A stretch of 40,725 nt of DNA from UBA6624 sp964507645. GTDB lineage: Bacteria > UBP7 > UBA6624. Location of the stretch: NCBI GenBank assembly GCA_964507645.1, contig CAZDPU010000007.1:1-40725 (forward strand). The letters are read 5' to 3'. Every line of letters begins with the position of its first letter. Within the stretch, counting starts at the first letter, position 1. The translations under genes and the position numbers were made by a program. Below are positions 8,520-16,541 of the stretch, in pieces. The notes under the pieces are model-generated. The model did not search any database. It was given only the letters and a program-made list of their open reading frames with translations, and was not told where the DNA came from.

Positions 8520-10281
8520 AAATCCACTAAAAAGACTTTTGGGGCATCTTGAGGGAAAAAATAAAAAAGTATTTTTTGCAAGTTTTTTCTCTGTTCTAAA
8601 TAAAATCTTTGACCTCGCCCCACCAGTTTTAATTGGAGCGGCTGTAGACATAGTTGTAAGAAAGGAAGACTCGATATTGGCTGAATACGGGTACCCGGAT
8701 CCAAAAGATCAAATAACAGTTCTTGCAATCATGACTGTCATTATTTGGGCATTGGAGTCTGTATTCCAATACCTCTATGCTTTCCTTTGGAGAACCTTGG
8801 CTCAAGAAGTACAACATGGGTTAAGAACAGAATGTTATTCTCATGTTCAAAATCTCCATATGGGTTGGTTCAAAGAGCAATCCCAAGGAGATTTAATGTC
8901 TGTAATGAATGACGACATTAACCAACTTGAAAGGTTTTTAGATGAAGGTGCAAATGATCTACTTCAGGTTACAACCACGGTAATTGTTATTTCTGCAGCA
9001 TTCTTTTCGATAGAAAGCAATATCGCAATTTGGGCAGTGCTCCCAATTCCATTTATCATTTTGGGATCTTTTAAATTTCAAAACAAAATTGCTCCAAGAT
9101 ATGCGTTAGTTCGAAAGAGGGTTGGGGAGTTGAATGCATTGTTGGCAAATAATTTAATGGGGATTTCTACAATCAAAAGTTTCACAAAAGAAAAATATGA
9201 AACAGAGCGTATAGAAAAATCTTCGAATCTTTATGTTGAAGCAAACAGGGATGCAATTAGCTTAAGTGCTGCTTTTACCCCCATGATAAGAATGGTAATT
9301 GTTGTTGGTTTCACAACAACCCTCATCTATGGGGGGAACCTTGCATTGAGTGGTGATCTTGAAGTAGCAGCATATAGCGTAATGGTTTTTATGACACAAA
9401 GGCTTTTGTGGCCATTGACAAACCTTGGGAGAACTTTTGATCTTTACCATAGAGCCATGGCCTCCACTACAAGGGTTTTGGATCTTTTAGATACTCCGAT
9501 TGGCATAAGCGAAGGAGAAAAGGTTTTTGAGAAAAAAAATATTAGAGGAAAGATAGAGTTCAGAAAGGTTTCTTTTGGGTACGCAGATCGCCCCCTTCTC
9601 TTTGAAAACCTAAATTTATCTTTTGCCGCTGGGTCGACTATTGGGATAGTAGGGGCTACTGGATCTGGAAAAACAACACTAATTCGTCTTCTTTTACGCT
9701 TTTACAACCCCTCTGGCGGAAAAATATACCTGGACAATGAAGACATTATGGAGTATTCGACAAAAAGTATTCGGGATGTCATTGCACTTGTTAGCCAAAA
9801 AACAATCCTTTTCCCCACCTCAATTGAAAACAACATCAGCTACGGGTCTCTTGAATGTGGGCTGAAGGATGTTAAAGAAGCTGCAAAAATGTCTGAATCA
9901 GAGAAGTTTATTGAAGATTTGCCGGAAAAATACAAAACAAAAGTTGGCGAGGGGGGAGAAAAGTTGTCTGTTGGGCAAAGGCAACGTCTTTCAATCGCCA
10001 GAGCAATAATTAAAAAAGCCCCCATTATTGTTTTTGATGAAGCAACATCTTCTGTCGACAATGAAACAGAACTTGCTATTCAAAAATCTCTTTCTTCGAT
10101 ATCGAAAAATAAAACAACCATAATAATTGCCCATAGATTGTCCACAGTCAGGCAGGCAGATATCATCTTGGTCCTAAAAAATGGCAAACTATTAGAGAGT
10201 GGGAAACATGAAGAATTGCTTAAAAAAAACCCCTACTACAAGAACCTGTGGGACATACAAACCGGGAAGATTTTTGGTTAA
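8512..10281 (+). CDS. ABC exporter, fused membrane and ATPase domains (MsbA-like)
   Basis: A 589-residue half-transporter. The membrane domain with about six helices (residues 20-320) is followed by an ATPase domain with Walker A GATGSGKTT (about 380), the signature LSVGQRQRLSIARA (about 485), Walker B IIVFDEATSSVD (about 503) and the switch His in IIAHRLST. This is the type IV exporter architecture of MsbA and multidrug or lipid exporters. It works as a dimer in the inner membrane. The substrate cannot be read from the sequence. The Nudix gene upstream overlaps it and gives no clue to substrate. Confidence 0.92.
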   Translation: MNKNPLKRLLGHLEGKNKKVFFASFFSVLNKIFDLAPPVLIGAAVDIVVRKEDSILAEYGYPDPKDQITVLAIMTVIIWALESVFQYLYAFLWRTLAQEVQHGLRTECYSHVQNLHMGWFKEQSQGDLMSVMNDDINQLERFLDEGANDLLQVTTTVIVISAAFFSIESNIAIWAVLPIPFIILGSFKFQNKIAPRYALVRKRVGELNALLANNLMGISTIKSFTKEKYETERIEKSSNLYVEANRDAISLSAAFTPMIRMVIVVGFTTTLIYGGNLALSGDLEVAAYSVMVFMTQRLLWPLTNLGRTFDLYHRAMASTTRVLDLLDTPIGISEGEKVFEKKNIRGKIEFRKVSFGYADRPLLFENLNLSFAAGSTIGIVGATGSGKTTLIRLLLRFYNPSGGKIYLDNEDIMEYSTKSIRDVIALVSQKTILFPTSIENNISYGSLECGLKDVKEAAKMSESEKFIEDLPEKYKTKVGEGGEKLSVGQRQRLSIARAIIKKAPIIVFDEATSSVDNETELAIQKSLSSISKNKTTIIIAHRLSTVRQADIILVLKNGKLLESGKHEELLKKNPYYKNLWDIQTGKIFG

Positions 10282-10290
10282 AAATTTAAT

Positions 10291-10307
10291 TAATACTGTT
10301 AGTATTA
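10291..10307 (+). promoter_or_regulatory. Extended -10 element within a short inverted repeat before pepC
   Basis: TAATAC and GTATTA form a 6-base inverted repeat around TGTTA. The same bases contain TGTTAGTAT (10297-10305), which fits an extended -10 (TGnTAnnnT). The TAGTAT ends 8 bases before the pepC ATG, and no Shine-Dalgarno sequence is present. Transcription would begin at or beside the ATG, giving a leaderless message. The palindrome could also be an operator. Inferred from pattern only. Confidence 0.4.
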
Positions 10308-10313
10308 GCAACT

Positions 10314-11678
10314 ATGAATAATTCAAATAACTCTGAGATGAAAAATGGCGGTATCCCGCTTGAAAAAATTGAACTCTTTAATGAGGAATTTTGCAGTGAC
10401 CAAAAAAATCTTTTAGCAATGAATGCGGTCACAAGAACCTCCATTACAGATATAGCAATGTCTAGAAAGGCTTATGTAGATGCGCAACATACATTTTCTC
10501 ATGTTGTTCCGCTTGAAGGTAAAGCTACAAGCCAAAAATCTAGTGGAAGATGTTGGATTTTTGCTGCCTTGAATGCAATGCGGCTTCCATTGATGAAAAA
10601 AAACAATTTGGAAGAATTTGAATTTTCACAAAGTTATATGTTTTTTTGGGACAAGTTCGAAAAATCTAATTATTTTCTTGAATCCATCATAGACACAAAA
10701 GATCGCCCTGTGGACGACAGGACGGTAATGTGGTTGTTTCAAACTGCAGTTTCGGATGGTGGTCAATGGGATATGTTTGTTAATCTTGTAAATAAATACG
10801 GTGTTGTCCCAAAAGATGCAATGCCAGAATCTCATGCTTCTAGCAGTTCAGCATTGATGAATAGGGTTCTTCTGCACAAACTGAGAGAGTATGCAAAAGA
10901 AATTAGAGACCTGCATACAGGTGGAAAAAACCTTTTGGAACTTCGGAACTTAAAGGAAGAGCAGATGAAAGAAATTTATAGAATCTTATGTATTTTTTTA
11001 GGGGAACCTCCAAAAAAATTTAACTGGCAATTTAGAAACAAGGATAAGGAATTTTTTGATTTTCAAAACCTAAGTCCAAAAAAATTCATGGAAAAACACG
11101 TACCCTTTAATATAAATAACAAAATATGCCTAGTTAATGCTCCAACAAAAGACAAGCCTTTGAACAATGTTCTGACTGTAAAGTATTTGGGCAATGTTGC
11201 AGAGGGTTTTCCAACAAGGTACCTGAATGTAGATATCAGTGTAATTAAAAAAGCAGCTTCAGAATCAATCAAAGACGGAGAGGCAGTCTGGTTTGGGAAT
11301 GATGTTGGAAAAAGGTTTCACAGGGATATTGGAGTAATGGATATGGACCTTTATGACTACAACCTGGTTATTGGGACAGATACCGTTTTGGACAAAGGTT
11401 CTAGGTTGGATTATGGGGATAGCGCCATGACGCATGCGATGGTATTCACTGGTGTAGACATCCAGGATGGAAAAATAGAAAAATGGCGAGTTGAAAACTC
11501 ATGGGGGGACAAGGTTGGAAGCAAGGGTTATTTCATCATGACTGACAAATGGTTTGACGAATTCCTCTACGAAGTTGTTGTTGATAAAAAATATGTCCCA
11601 AAGGAAATCCAAGAAATAGCAAAACAAAAACCTATTGAGCTAAACCCTTGGGATCCGATGGGCTCTTTAGCGAATTAA
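10314..11678 (+). CDS. pepC: Cysteine aminopeptidase C (bleomycin hydrolase family, C1B)
   Basis: A 454-residue cytoplasmic papain-fold aminopeptidase of the PepC/bleomycin hydrolase family. The oxyanion Gln and nucleophile appear in QKSSGRCWIFAALN (Gln about 74, Cys about 80), the catalytic His in MTHAMVFTGVD (about 374) and the Asn in RVENSWGD. The length and the C-terminal segment VVDKKYVPKE are typical. No signal peptide is present. It releases N-terminal amino acids from peptides. Its last 12 bases overlap the convergent end of the signal peptidase gene on the other strand. Confidence 0.93.
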   Translation: MNNSNNSEMKNGGIPLEKIELFNEEFCSDQKNLLAMNAVTRTSITDIAMSRKAYVDAQHTFSHVVPLEGKATSQKSSGRCWIFAALNAMRLPLMKKNNLEEFEFSQSYMFFWDKFEKSNYFLESIIDTKDRPVDDRTVMWLFQTAVSDGGQWDMFVNLVNKYGVVPKDAMPESHASSSSALMNRVLLHKLREYAKEIRDLHTGGKNLLELRNLKEEQMKEIYRILCIFLGEPPKKFNWQFRNKDKEFFDFQNLSPKKFMEKHVPFNINNKICLVNAPTKDKPLNNVLTVKYLGNVAEGFPTRYLNVDISVIKKAASESIKDGEAVWFGNDVGKRFHRDIGVMDMDLYDYNLVIGTDTVLDKGSRLDYGDSAMTHAMVFTGVDIQDGKIEKWRVENSWGDKVGSKGYFIMTDKWFDEFLYEVVVDKKYVPKEIQEIAKQKPIELNPWDPMGSLAN

Positions 11679-12617
11679 TCTAAATTCAGAAATTGGCCAA
11701 AAAACCAAGAAGGGCTTCCCTACAATATCTGCAATTGGAACAAATCCTCCTGTAGTTGAATACTCCCCACTCATCTCGAATCCTTCTAAAATGAAATTTC
11801 CTGAAGACTGTGACACCCAATGTCTTGAATCTTCTGAATAGGGTCTGTTGTCCCCCATAACAAAAAAATGCCCTTCTGGCACGACTAAGGGGCCCATATT
11901 CATGCTGGAATCTCCATGGGTTGCATAATCTTCTTTTAGCAAATTGCCGTTTAGATAAACATCCTTCCCTGAAATTTGAATTTCATCCCCACCAACCCCA
12001 ACTACCCTCTTAACGAATAGAACCTTGGCAGTTTTCCCTTTTCCTACTCCTTGAATTTTTGCTATTTTTTCATAATCTACATCTTTTAAAAAAGCCACGA
12101 TATCTCCAGTTTTTGGAGAATTGAACCTGTAGGAAAATTTTGAATAAAAAAACCTTTCCCCTAAGTTTAATGTTTTGGACATAGATGATGCTTGAAAATA
12201 CTCTTGCTCAATCGGGACAGCCCCGGCACTAAGGAAAAAAACCTTAACCACATAGAGGAGAAAAATGGTTCTCAAAATTCGAAATAACCCTGACCTCATA
12301 TCTGTAACTTCCGTCGCTCGAAAAACAATTGAACCTGATGCTAAAACATTGTCCCCTGCAGAGATGACAATTGTTGATTTCCCTGTTTGTATAGAGGCTG
12401 CATCAAAATCAACTCCCCCATAAAGAAGTGGAATTTTCAACTCCTTCCCTTGTTGGCTCCCAGCTGTCAAAACACCTATTCCGGTGCGGATTGTTATTAA
12501 TATTTGGTCAGATTCTGGAGAAGGGTTTGGGAAATGAATCTTCACAGGTTTCCCATCTGCATAACGGACCCATTCGACTCCGTTAAAAAATTCGTATCTA
12601 TCTGCAGGTTTATTCAT
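11667..12617 (-). CDS. Signal peptidase I with extra soluble N-terminal domain (copy 1)
   Basis: A 316-residue S26 signal peptidase. Residues 1-108 form a polar, probably cytoplasmic domain that ordinary LepB lacks, followed by one membrane helix (about 111-131). The catalytic region has ASSMSKTL with Ser145, FVKRVVGVGGDEI with Lys203 and MGDNRPYSEDSR (254-265). The usual SMxPTL...GD box is degenerate here, with K in place of P and GE in place of GD. It removes signal peptides from exported proteins. It is the last gene of the translation cluster, starting 8 bases inside rnhB and ending in a convergent overlap with pepC. Confidence 0.85.
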   Translation of the reverse strand: MNKPADRYEFFNGVEWVRYADGKPVKIHFPNPSPESDQILITIRTGIGVLTAGSQQGKELKIPLLYGGVDFDAASIQTGKSTIVISAGDNVLASGSIVFRATEVTDMRSGLFRILRTIFLLYVVKVFFLSAGAVPIEQEYFQASSMSKTLNLGERFFYSKFSYRFNSPKTGDIVAFLKDVDYEKIAKIQGVGKGKTAKVLFVKRVVGVGGDEIQISGKDVYLNGNLLKEDYATHGDSSMNMGPLVVPEGHFFVMGDNRPYSEDSRHWVSQSSGNFILEGFEMSGEYSTTGGFVPIADIVGKPFLVFWPISEFRLIR

Positions 12618-13197
12618 TTAGCATGTTTTGAATTGCAACTGGTTTAAAGCTTGTTCGATGATAATCTGAAATTTTAAATTTTGATATGCTTTTCAGGTGA
12701 GAACCTGTTCCGTAGCCCATATTTTTATCAAAATTAAAATCCTTATATCTCGAAGAAAGGCTTGACATGATCGAATCCCTGTAAACTTTTGCAACAATAC
12801 TTGCAGCCATTACTGCCGGGATTTTGTTATCGGCCTTGATGAGACATGTAGCATTATCTATACCTGGAAGAGCATTCCCGTCAACAATAACCGGAATATC
12901 TGAAAACTCAAAAGAACCCTCGTGGGCCAACTCCATTGCCTTTAGTGTTGCTGCAAGAATGTTCCCTTCATCTATTAATCGCGCTCCAACAACTCCTATT
13001 CCTATAAAATCTGAATTTTTTTCTATCTTGCTAAACAATATTTCCCTGTTTCTTGGTGTGATTTTTTTGCTATCTTGAAGTCCTTGAATGTTTTTATTTA
13101 ACAAAACACACGCAGCAACAACAGGCCCAGCAAGAGCCCCTCTACCTGCTTCATCTATCCCTATTATTCTGGTTTTTCTAGTGATATTCTTCCGAAT
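12610..13197 (-). CDS. rnhB: Ribonuclease HII, non-standard start
   Basis: Ribonuclease HII, which cuts the RNA strand of RNA-DNA hybrids and single ribonucleotides in DNA. All family motifs are visible in order: GIDEAGRGALAGPVVAA, DSKKITPRNRE, GNILAATLKAME, PVIVDGN, ADNKIPAVMAASIVAKVYRD, NMGYGTGSH and HRTSF. The catalytic DE pair lies upstream of the first ATG (13104). Between that motif and the in-frame stop at 13216-13218 there is no ATG, GTG or TTG. I placed the start at ATT 13197. ATC 13185, ATA 13167, a -1 frameshift from the overlapping GTPase gene, or a sequence error are the alternatives. Confidence 0.82.
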   Translation of the reverse strand: MRKNITRKTRIIGIDEAGRGALAGPVVAACVLLNKNIQGLQDSKKITPRNREILFSKIEKNSDFIGIGVVGARLIDEGNILAATLKAMELAHEGSFEFSDIPVIVDGNALPGIDNATCLIKADNKIPAVMAASIVAKVYRDSIMSSLSSRYKDFNFDKNMGYGTGSHLKSISKFKISDYHRTSFKPVAIQNMLNE

Positions 13198-13943
13198 TTT
13201 CCTTTTCTGTAGATTTTAATAAGCCTAAGTGCAGCTGCATTTTTATCCAATCTTCCTCCAGGAAGCATAAAGCCCTGCCTGACAGCTAACCTTGATAAAA
13301 AATCCTCTTCTGATTCATCGTCCCCAGCAAGGTTTAGATTTTCTTCCCAACCAGGAATTGATTTGTTTAAACTAGCTATAAGTTGCATGGCAATAAACTC
13401 AGAATCATAATCTCCTTCAGGAACAGCTCCACAACAAACCCTTCTCCAGTAAGAGTCCAAATCCACATCATCATCCCCTATAACCCCTGGTTGATCAAGG
13501 AGCATAATTCCATCAACTAACTTAATCCACTCCTCTCCCCTTGTAATCCCCGCCTTGTCTCCTGTTGCTTGTTTTTTTCTTCCTACAAGTGCATTTATTA
13601 AGCTTGACTTCCCCGTGTTGGGAATGCCAACAACACTAGCGCGTATTTGACGAGTTCTACTTCTGTGCTTTGCCCAATCTCTAAGAGAGGCTCGTGCTTC
13701 TGAAATTGATCTTTTGTTACTCTTGTCGATACCTAAAACCATAAACCCTGAAGATTGATAATGTCTGATCCAAGATCTTGTAATGCCTTTGTCTGACAAA
13801 GACGTTTTCATTAAAAAGATAATTTTGGATCTACCTTTAAACTCCTTCCTAAATGTAAGCGAGGTTGTTGATTTTGGAGCTCTTGAGTCAAGAACCTCCA
13901 AAAACAAACTGACTTTTTCTAATTTTTTCCAAGGATTAATCAT
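13164..13943 (-). CDS. RbgA/YlqF-like circularly permuted GTPase with altered G4 motif
   Basis: A 259-residue member of the circularly permuted YlqF/RbgA family, which assists late assembly of the large ribosomal subunit. The motif order is permuted: LEVLDSRAPKS (15-25), then the G4 position, then G1 GIPNTGKSS (106-114), G2 Thr in AGITRG (134) and G3 DQPG (150-153). At G4 the normal NKxD reads MKTS (45-48), so the Asn and Asp that select guanine are gone. The N-terminal WFPGHM segment of RbgA is also absent. The ATG at 13943 overlaps the upstream signal peptidase stop by 8 bases. rnhB follows in the -1 frame. Confidence 0.82.
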   Translation of the reverse strand: MINPWKKLEKVSLFLEVLDSRAPKSTTSLTFRKEFKGRSKIIFLMKTSLSDKGITRSWIRHYQSSGFMVLGIDKSNKRSISEARASLRDWAKHRSRTRQIRASVVGIPNTGKSSLINALVGRKKQATGDKAGITRGEEWIKLVDGIMLLDQPGVIGDDDVDLDSYWRRVCCGAVPEGDYDSEFIAMQLIASLNKSIPGWEENLNLAGDDESEEDFLSRLAVRQGFMLPGGRLDKNAAALRLIKIYRKGKFGRISLEKPE

Positions 13944-14787
13944 CAGTATATAGGTTGGGGACAGTCCCAATTCTTGAAAATGGAGACCAGATGAACCAAG
14001 GCCTCCCCCTTATATTGTTGTCAGGGATAGGTCCGAAAGATCGAGAATCAAATGAATTTTCTCGATTATCTCCTAAAACAAACCATCCAGAGCCCTCTTC
14101 TCCTTTTTTTGGAATTTTCCATTCTCTTCTCACCTCTTTCATTTTAGGGCCATCGTAAAAACCTTCGTTATATTCTCCACTATAAGAAGAAGTTTTCTCG
14201 CCAGTGGTATATGTTTCAGATAATTTTTCCCCATTAACATAGACTGAGCCTCCATCTATTGAAACGCTATCGCCCGGACCAGCAATCACCCTTTTGACCC
14301 ATAGTTCTCCGTCTAACCTTTTTACTTCTGCCGGAGGTTCAAAAATAACCATACTTCCTTTTGGTGGATCAGAAAAATAATAAGAAGCTTTCATCCCGAA
14401 TAACTTGTCCCCAACTACAAGATTTGGGACCATTGATTTTGTAGGAACAACAAAAGAACAAAAGAGCCACGTTGATATGACCGCAAACCAAAACATAGCA
14501 AAGCCAATAGATTCTGCCCAATCCAGACAGACTGACTTGAATGTTGGTTGCACGATTATGTATTTTTCAAAATTAGATTCATCATGAAAAATCCTGATTT
14601 TTCCATGTCGAAACGTTTGCAGAGCCAATGTTGTTCCTTTTTTCCAAGAAACCTTTTTCCCAATTTCGTGCTTTGTTTGGAGTTTTCCGTAATCAGTACC
14701 TATGACGCCTTCTGGGAAGCCTTTTAAAAATACCGAGTCTAAACTTTCAAACTTGCCTATAGCTTTTACAGAAAGAAACTTTTGCAA
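13936..14787 (-). CDS. lepB: Signal peptidase I with soluble N-terminal domain (copy 2)
   Basis: A 283-residue S26 signal peptidase with more canonical motifs than the copy downstream: VPTKSMVPNLVVGD (Ser118), WVKRVIAGPGDSV (Lys165) and LGDNRENSFDSRSFG. One membrane helix (about 93-113) follows a polar N-terminal domain of about 90 residues that typical LepB lacks. The start is a TTG at 14787, 7 bases after rplS. No ATG is available before the helix, and the ribosome binding site is weak. rplS-lepB-rbgA-rnhB is a known bacterial gene order, so this copy is likely the housekeeping enzyme. Confidence 0.87.
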   Translation of the reverse strand: MQKFLSVKAIGKFESLDSVFLKGFPEGVIGTDYGKLQTKHEIGKKVSWKKGTTLALQTFRHGKIRIFHDESNFEKYIIVQPTFKSVCLDWAESIGFAMFWFAVISTWLFCSFVVPTKSMVPNLVVGDKLFGMKASYYFSDPPKGSMVIFEPPAEVKRLDGELWVKRVIAGPGDSVSIDGGSVYVNGEKLSETYTTGEKTSSYSGEYNEGFYDGPKMKEVRREWKIPKKGEEGSGWFVLGDNRENSFDSRSFGPIPDNNIRGRPWFIWSPFSRIGTVPNLYTDD

Positions 14788-14794
14788 AATAAAA

Positions 14795-15154
14795 TTATCG
14801 TCTTTCTTTTATCCTGGCAGCTCTCTTGGAAAGCCCCCTTAGGTAAAAAAGCTTCGCTCTTCTGACCTTTCCCTTTCTTATAATTTCAATTTTTTCCAAT
14901 CTCGAACTAAATAGTGGGAAAGTTTTCTCAACACCAATATTGCTGCTGTCTTTTCTAAGGGTGAAAGTTGCCCCTGGCTGAACTCCCCCTTTTTTTGCTA
15001 TACAAACGCCTTCAAATGTTTGCATGGGTTGTCCTTTGTCCTTGTCGTCTTCCCTGTAAACAACTTTTATCGTATCCCCTGCTCTAAAGCTGATAACGTC
15101 TTTTTGTTTTTTCTTCAGATAAGCCTCTACTTTTGAATTTATTTTTATAGCCAT
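14795..15154 (-). CDS. rplS: Ribosomal protein L19
   Basis: Large-subunit ribosomal protein bL19, 119 residues. Recognisable stretches are FRAGDTIKVVYRE, MQTFEGVCIAKKGG, FTLRKDSSNIGVEKTFPLFS and RRAKLFYLRGLSKRAARIKE, all family signatures. It lies at the interface with the small subunit. A strong AGGAGAAAAG ribosome binding site precedes the ATG. It follows trmD with 12 bases between, as in most bacteria. Confidence 0.97.
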   Translation of the reverse strand: MAIKINSKVEAYLKKKQKDVISFRAGDTIKVVYREDDKDKGQPMQTFEGVCIAKKGGVQPGATFTLRKDSSNIGVEKTFPLFSSRLEKIEIIRKGKVRRAKLFYLRGLSKRAARIKERR

Positions 15155-15166
15155 AACTTTTCTCCT

Positions 15167-15865
15167 TTACTTGCTTTTAATTAGGTCGGGTCTTTTTTGT
15201 TGTGTCCTGCTTAAAGCCTGCTCCTCTCTCCAGGAACTGATTTTTTGATGATTCCCCGATAATAGAACTTCAGGGACTTTCATCCCTTTGAAATCTCTTG
15301 GTTTTGTATATTGAGGATATTCCAATAAATTATTTGAGAAAGATTCCTCCTCTAAAGATCTTTCTGAAATAAGTCCTTTTTGTAGCCTTGTTGTGCTTTC
15401 AATCAAACTCAAAGCTGCCAACTCTCCTCCCATAAGAACAAAATCTCCAACCGAAATCTCCCGTGTTGCAAGCCCTGTTCTAATGCGTTCATCCACTCCT
15501 TCATACCTTCCACAAAGCAAGATAAAGCCTTTTGTTGAGGCTAAACCTGAGGCCAATTCCTGGTTTAGTTTTTCTCCTTGGGGAGAAAGTAATACAACTT
15601 CAGGGTCCTCTTTTTGCCAATATTTTTCTTTTATATAGTCAACTGCTGAAAAAAACGGTTCCGGTCGCATGACCATTCCAGCACCCCCTCCAAATGGGGT
15701 ATCGTCAACTGATTTGTGATTGTTGTCAAGGCTCCAATTTCTTAAATCGTGACATCGTAAATTAAGATACCCTTCATCCTGTGCTTTTTTCAATAAAGAA
15801 CCCTTGCAATACCCTTCAACCATAGAGGGAAAAATACTCACAACATCCACATTTAGAGTTTTCAT
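15167..15865 (-). CDS. trmD: tRNA (guanine37-N1)-methyltransferase
   Basis: TrmD methylates G37 of tRNAs reading CNN codons, preventing +1 frameshifting. The 232-residue SPOUT-class protein shows DVVSIFPSMVEGY at the N-terminus, HKSVDDTPFGGGAGMVM, the knot motifs LLSPQGEKL and LLCGRYEGVDERI, SVGDFVLMGGELAAL, and the C-terminal YPQYTKPRDFKGMKVPEVLLSG split across the last third. It is slightly shorter than the usual 240-250. It normally follows rimM, but here it follows khpA directly with a gap of 21 bases. No clear ribosome binding site is seen. Confidence 0.96.
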   Translation of the reverse strand: MKTLNVDVVSIFPSMVEGYCKGSLLKKAQDEGYLNLRCHDLRNWSLDNNHKSVDDTPFGGGAGMVMRPEPFFSAVDYIKEKYWQKEDPEVVLLSPQGEKLNQELASGLASTKGFILLCGRYEGVDERIRTGLATREISVGDFVLMGGELAALSLIESTTRLQKGLISERSLEEESFSNNLLEYPQYTKPRDFKGMKVPEVLLSGNHQKISSWREEQALSRTQQKRPDLIKSK

Positions 15866-15886
15866 AACTTTATTAATAAATACTTG

Positions 15887-16144
15887 TTACTCTTCTTCTT
15901 CGTCTTTTTCTAAATCAACAAAAACCCGATGTCCATTTTTTGCTCCAATAGCACCAAAAACAGATCTCAGAGATTGAATAGTTCTTCCAGATTTTCCAAT
16001 AATACGACCTTTTTCAGATTCAGGGACTTTGATTATCAATTGTCCTGTTGCATCATCTTCATTAAATTCAGAAACTATTTCTACATCTTCACTATCAACC
16101 AATTGCGTGATTATATTTTTTAATAATTCTGCATAATTATCCAT
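15887..16144 (-). CDS. khpA: KH-domain RNA-binding protein KhpA
   Basis: An 85-residue single KH-domain protein of the KhpA (YlqC) family. The type II KH loop appears as GRIIGKSGRTIQSLR, with the GxxG loop GKSG. The protein ends in an acidic tail. KhpA is an RNA chaperone-like protein, in other bacteria paired with KhpB, and is usually encoded right after rpsP, as here with a 1-base gap. The ATTCCTCC-type complement upstream gives GAGGAATAAG as ribosome binding site. Confidence 0.93.
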   Translation of the reverse strand: MDNYAELLKNIITQLVDSEDVEIVSEFNEDDATGQLIIKVPESEKGRIIGKSGRTIQSLRSVFGAIGAKNGHRVFVDLEKDEEEE

Positions 16145-16145
16145 C

Positions 16146-16541
16146 TTATTCCTCCTTGCTTGCCTCTTCCGCTGGGGCCTCTGCCTTTGCCTCTTCCGCT
16201 GGGGCCTCTGCCTTTGCCTCTTCCATGATTTCTTTTGGAGGAGCAGCCTTTTTCTTAGGTCCTCTTAACTCTTCTGCTTGTAACAAAATGTCATTTGTCT
16301 TAGCGGCTTTATAGGTGTTAACTAGTTTTCTTATCCTTTCTGTTGGTTGTGCGCCCTTAGAAACCCATGCATCGTATTTTTCTAGATTGACCTTCAAAGG
16401 GCTTCCTGGGAAGCTTATCCCATATTGACCGATTATCTCAAGAGCCTTGTTTGCCCTTGCGGATCTTGCCTTTGTCACAACAATACGGTAAGCAGGCTGT
16501 TTTCTCCTGCCAACCCTTGCTAGTCTAATTTTTAATTCCAT
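16146..16541 (-). CDS. rpsP: Ribosomal protein S16 with acidic Ala-Glu repeat tail
   Basis: Small-subunit ribosomal protein bS16. The first 80 residues are canonical: KIRLARVGRRKQPAYRIVV, IIGQYGISFPGSPLKV and DAWVSKGAQPTERIRKL. The remainder, from about residue 90 to 131, is a low-complexity tail with two perfect nine-residue units EEAKAEAPA plus a partial third, encoded by a 27-base tandem repeat. Such tails vary among species, and this one is unusually acidic for a ribosomal protein. The start overlaps the upstream M-domain gene by 17 bases and has AGGAGG-like bases (GGAGGAAAAT) before the ATG. Confidence 0.95.
   Translation of the reverse strand: MELKIRLARVGRRKQPAYRIVVTKARSARANKALEIIGQYGISFPGSPLKVNLEKYDAWVSKGAQPTERIRKLVNTYKAAKTNDILLQAEELRGPKKKAAPPKEIMEEAKAEAPAEEAKAEAPAEEASKEE
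16162..16224. repeat. 27-base tandem repeat inside rpsP
   Basis: Two identical 27-base units (16162-16188 and 16189-16215) and the first 9 bases of a third (16216-16224). They keep the reading frame and encode the EEAKAEAPA repeats of the S16 tail. Their identity at the nucleotide level suggests a recent slippage duplication. Confidence 0.92.

Noticed and set aside
12610..13104. RNase HII starting at the first ATG (13104)
   Set aside because: This would remove the catalytic DEAGRG motif, which is encoded in the same open frame upstream.
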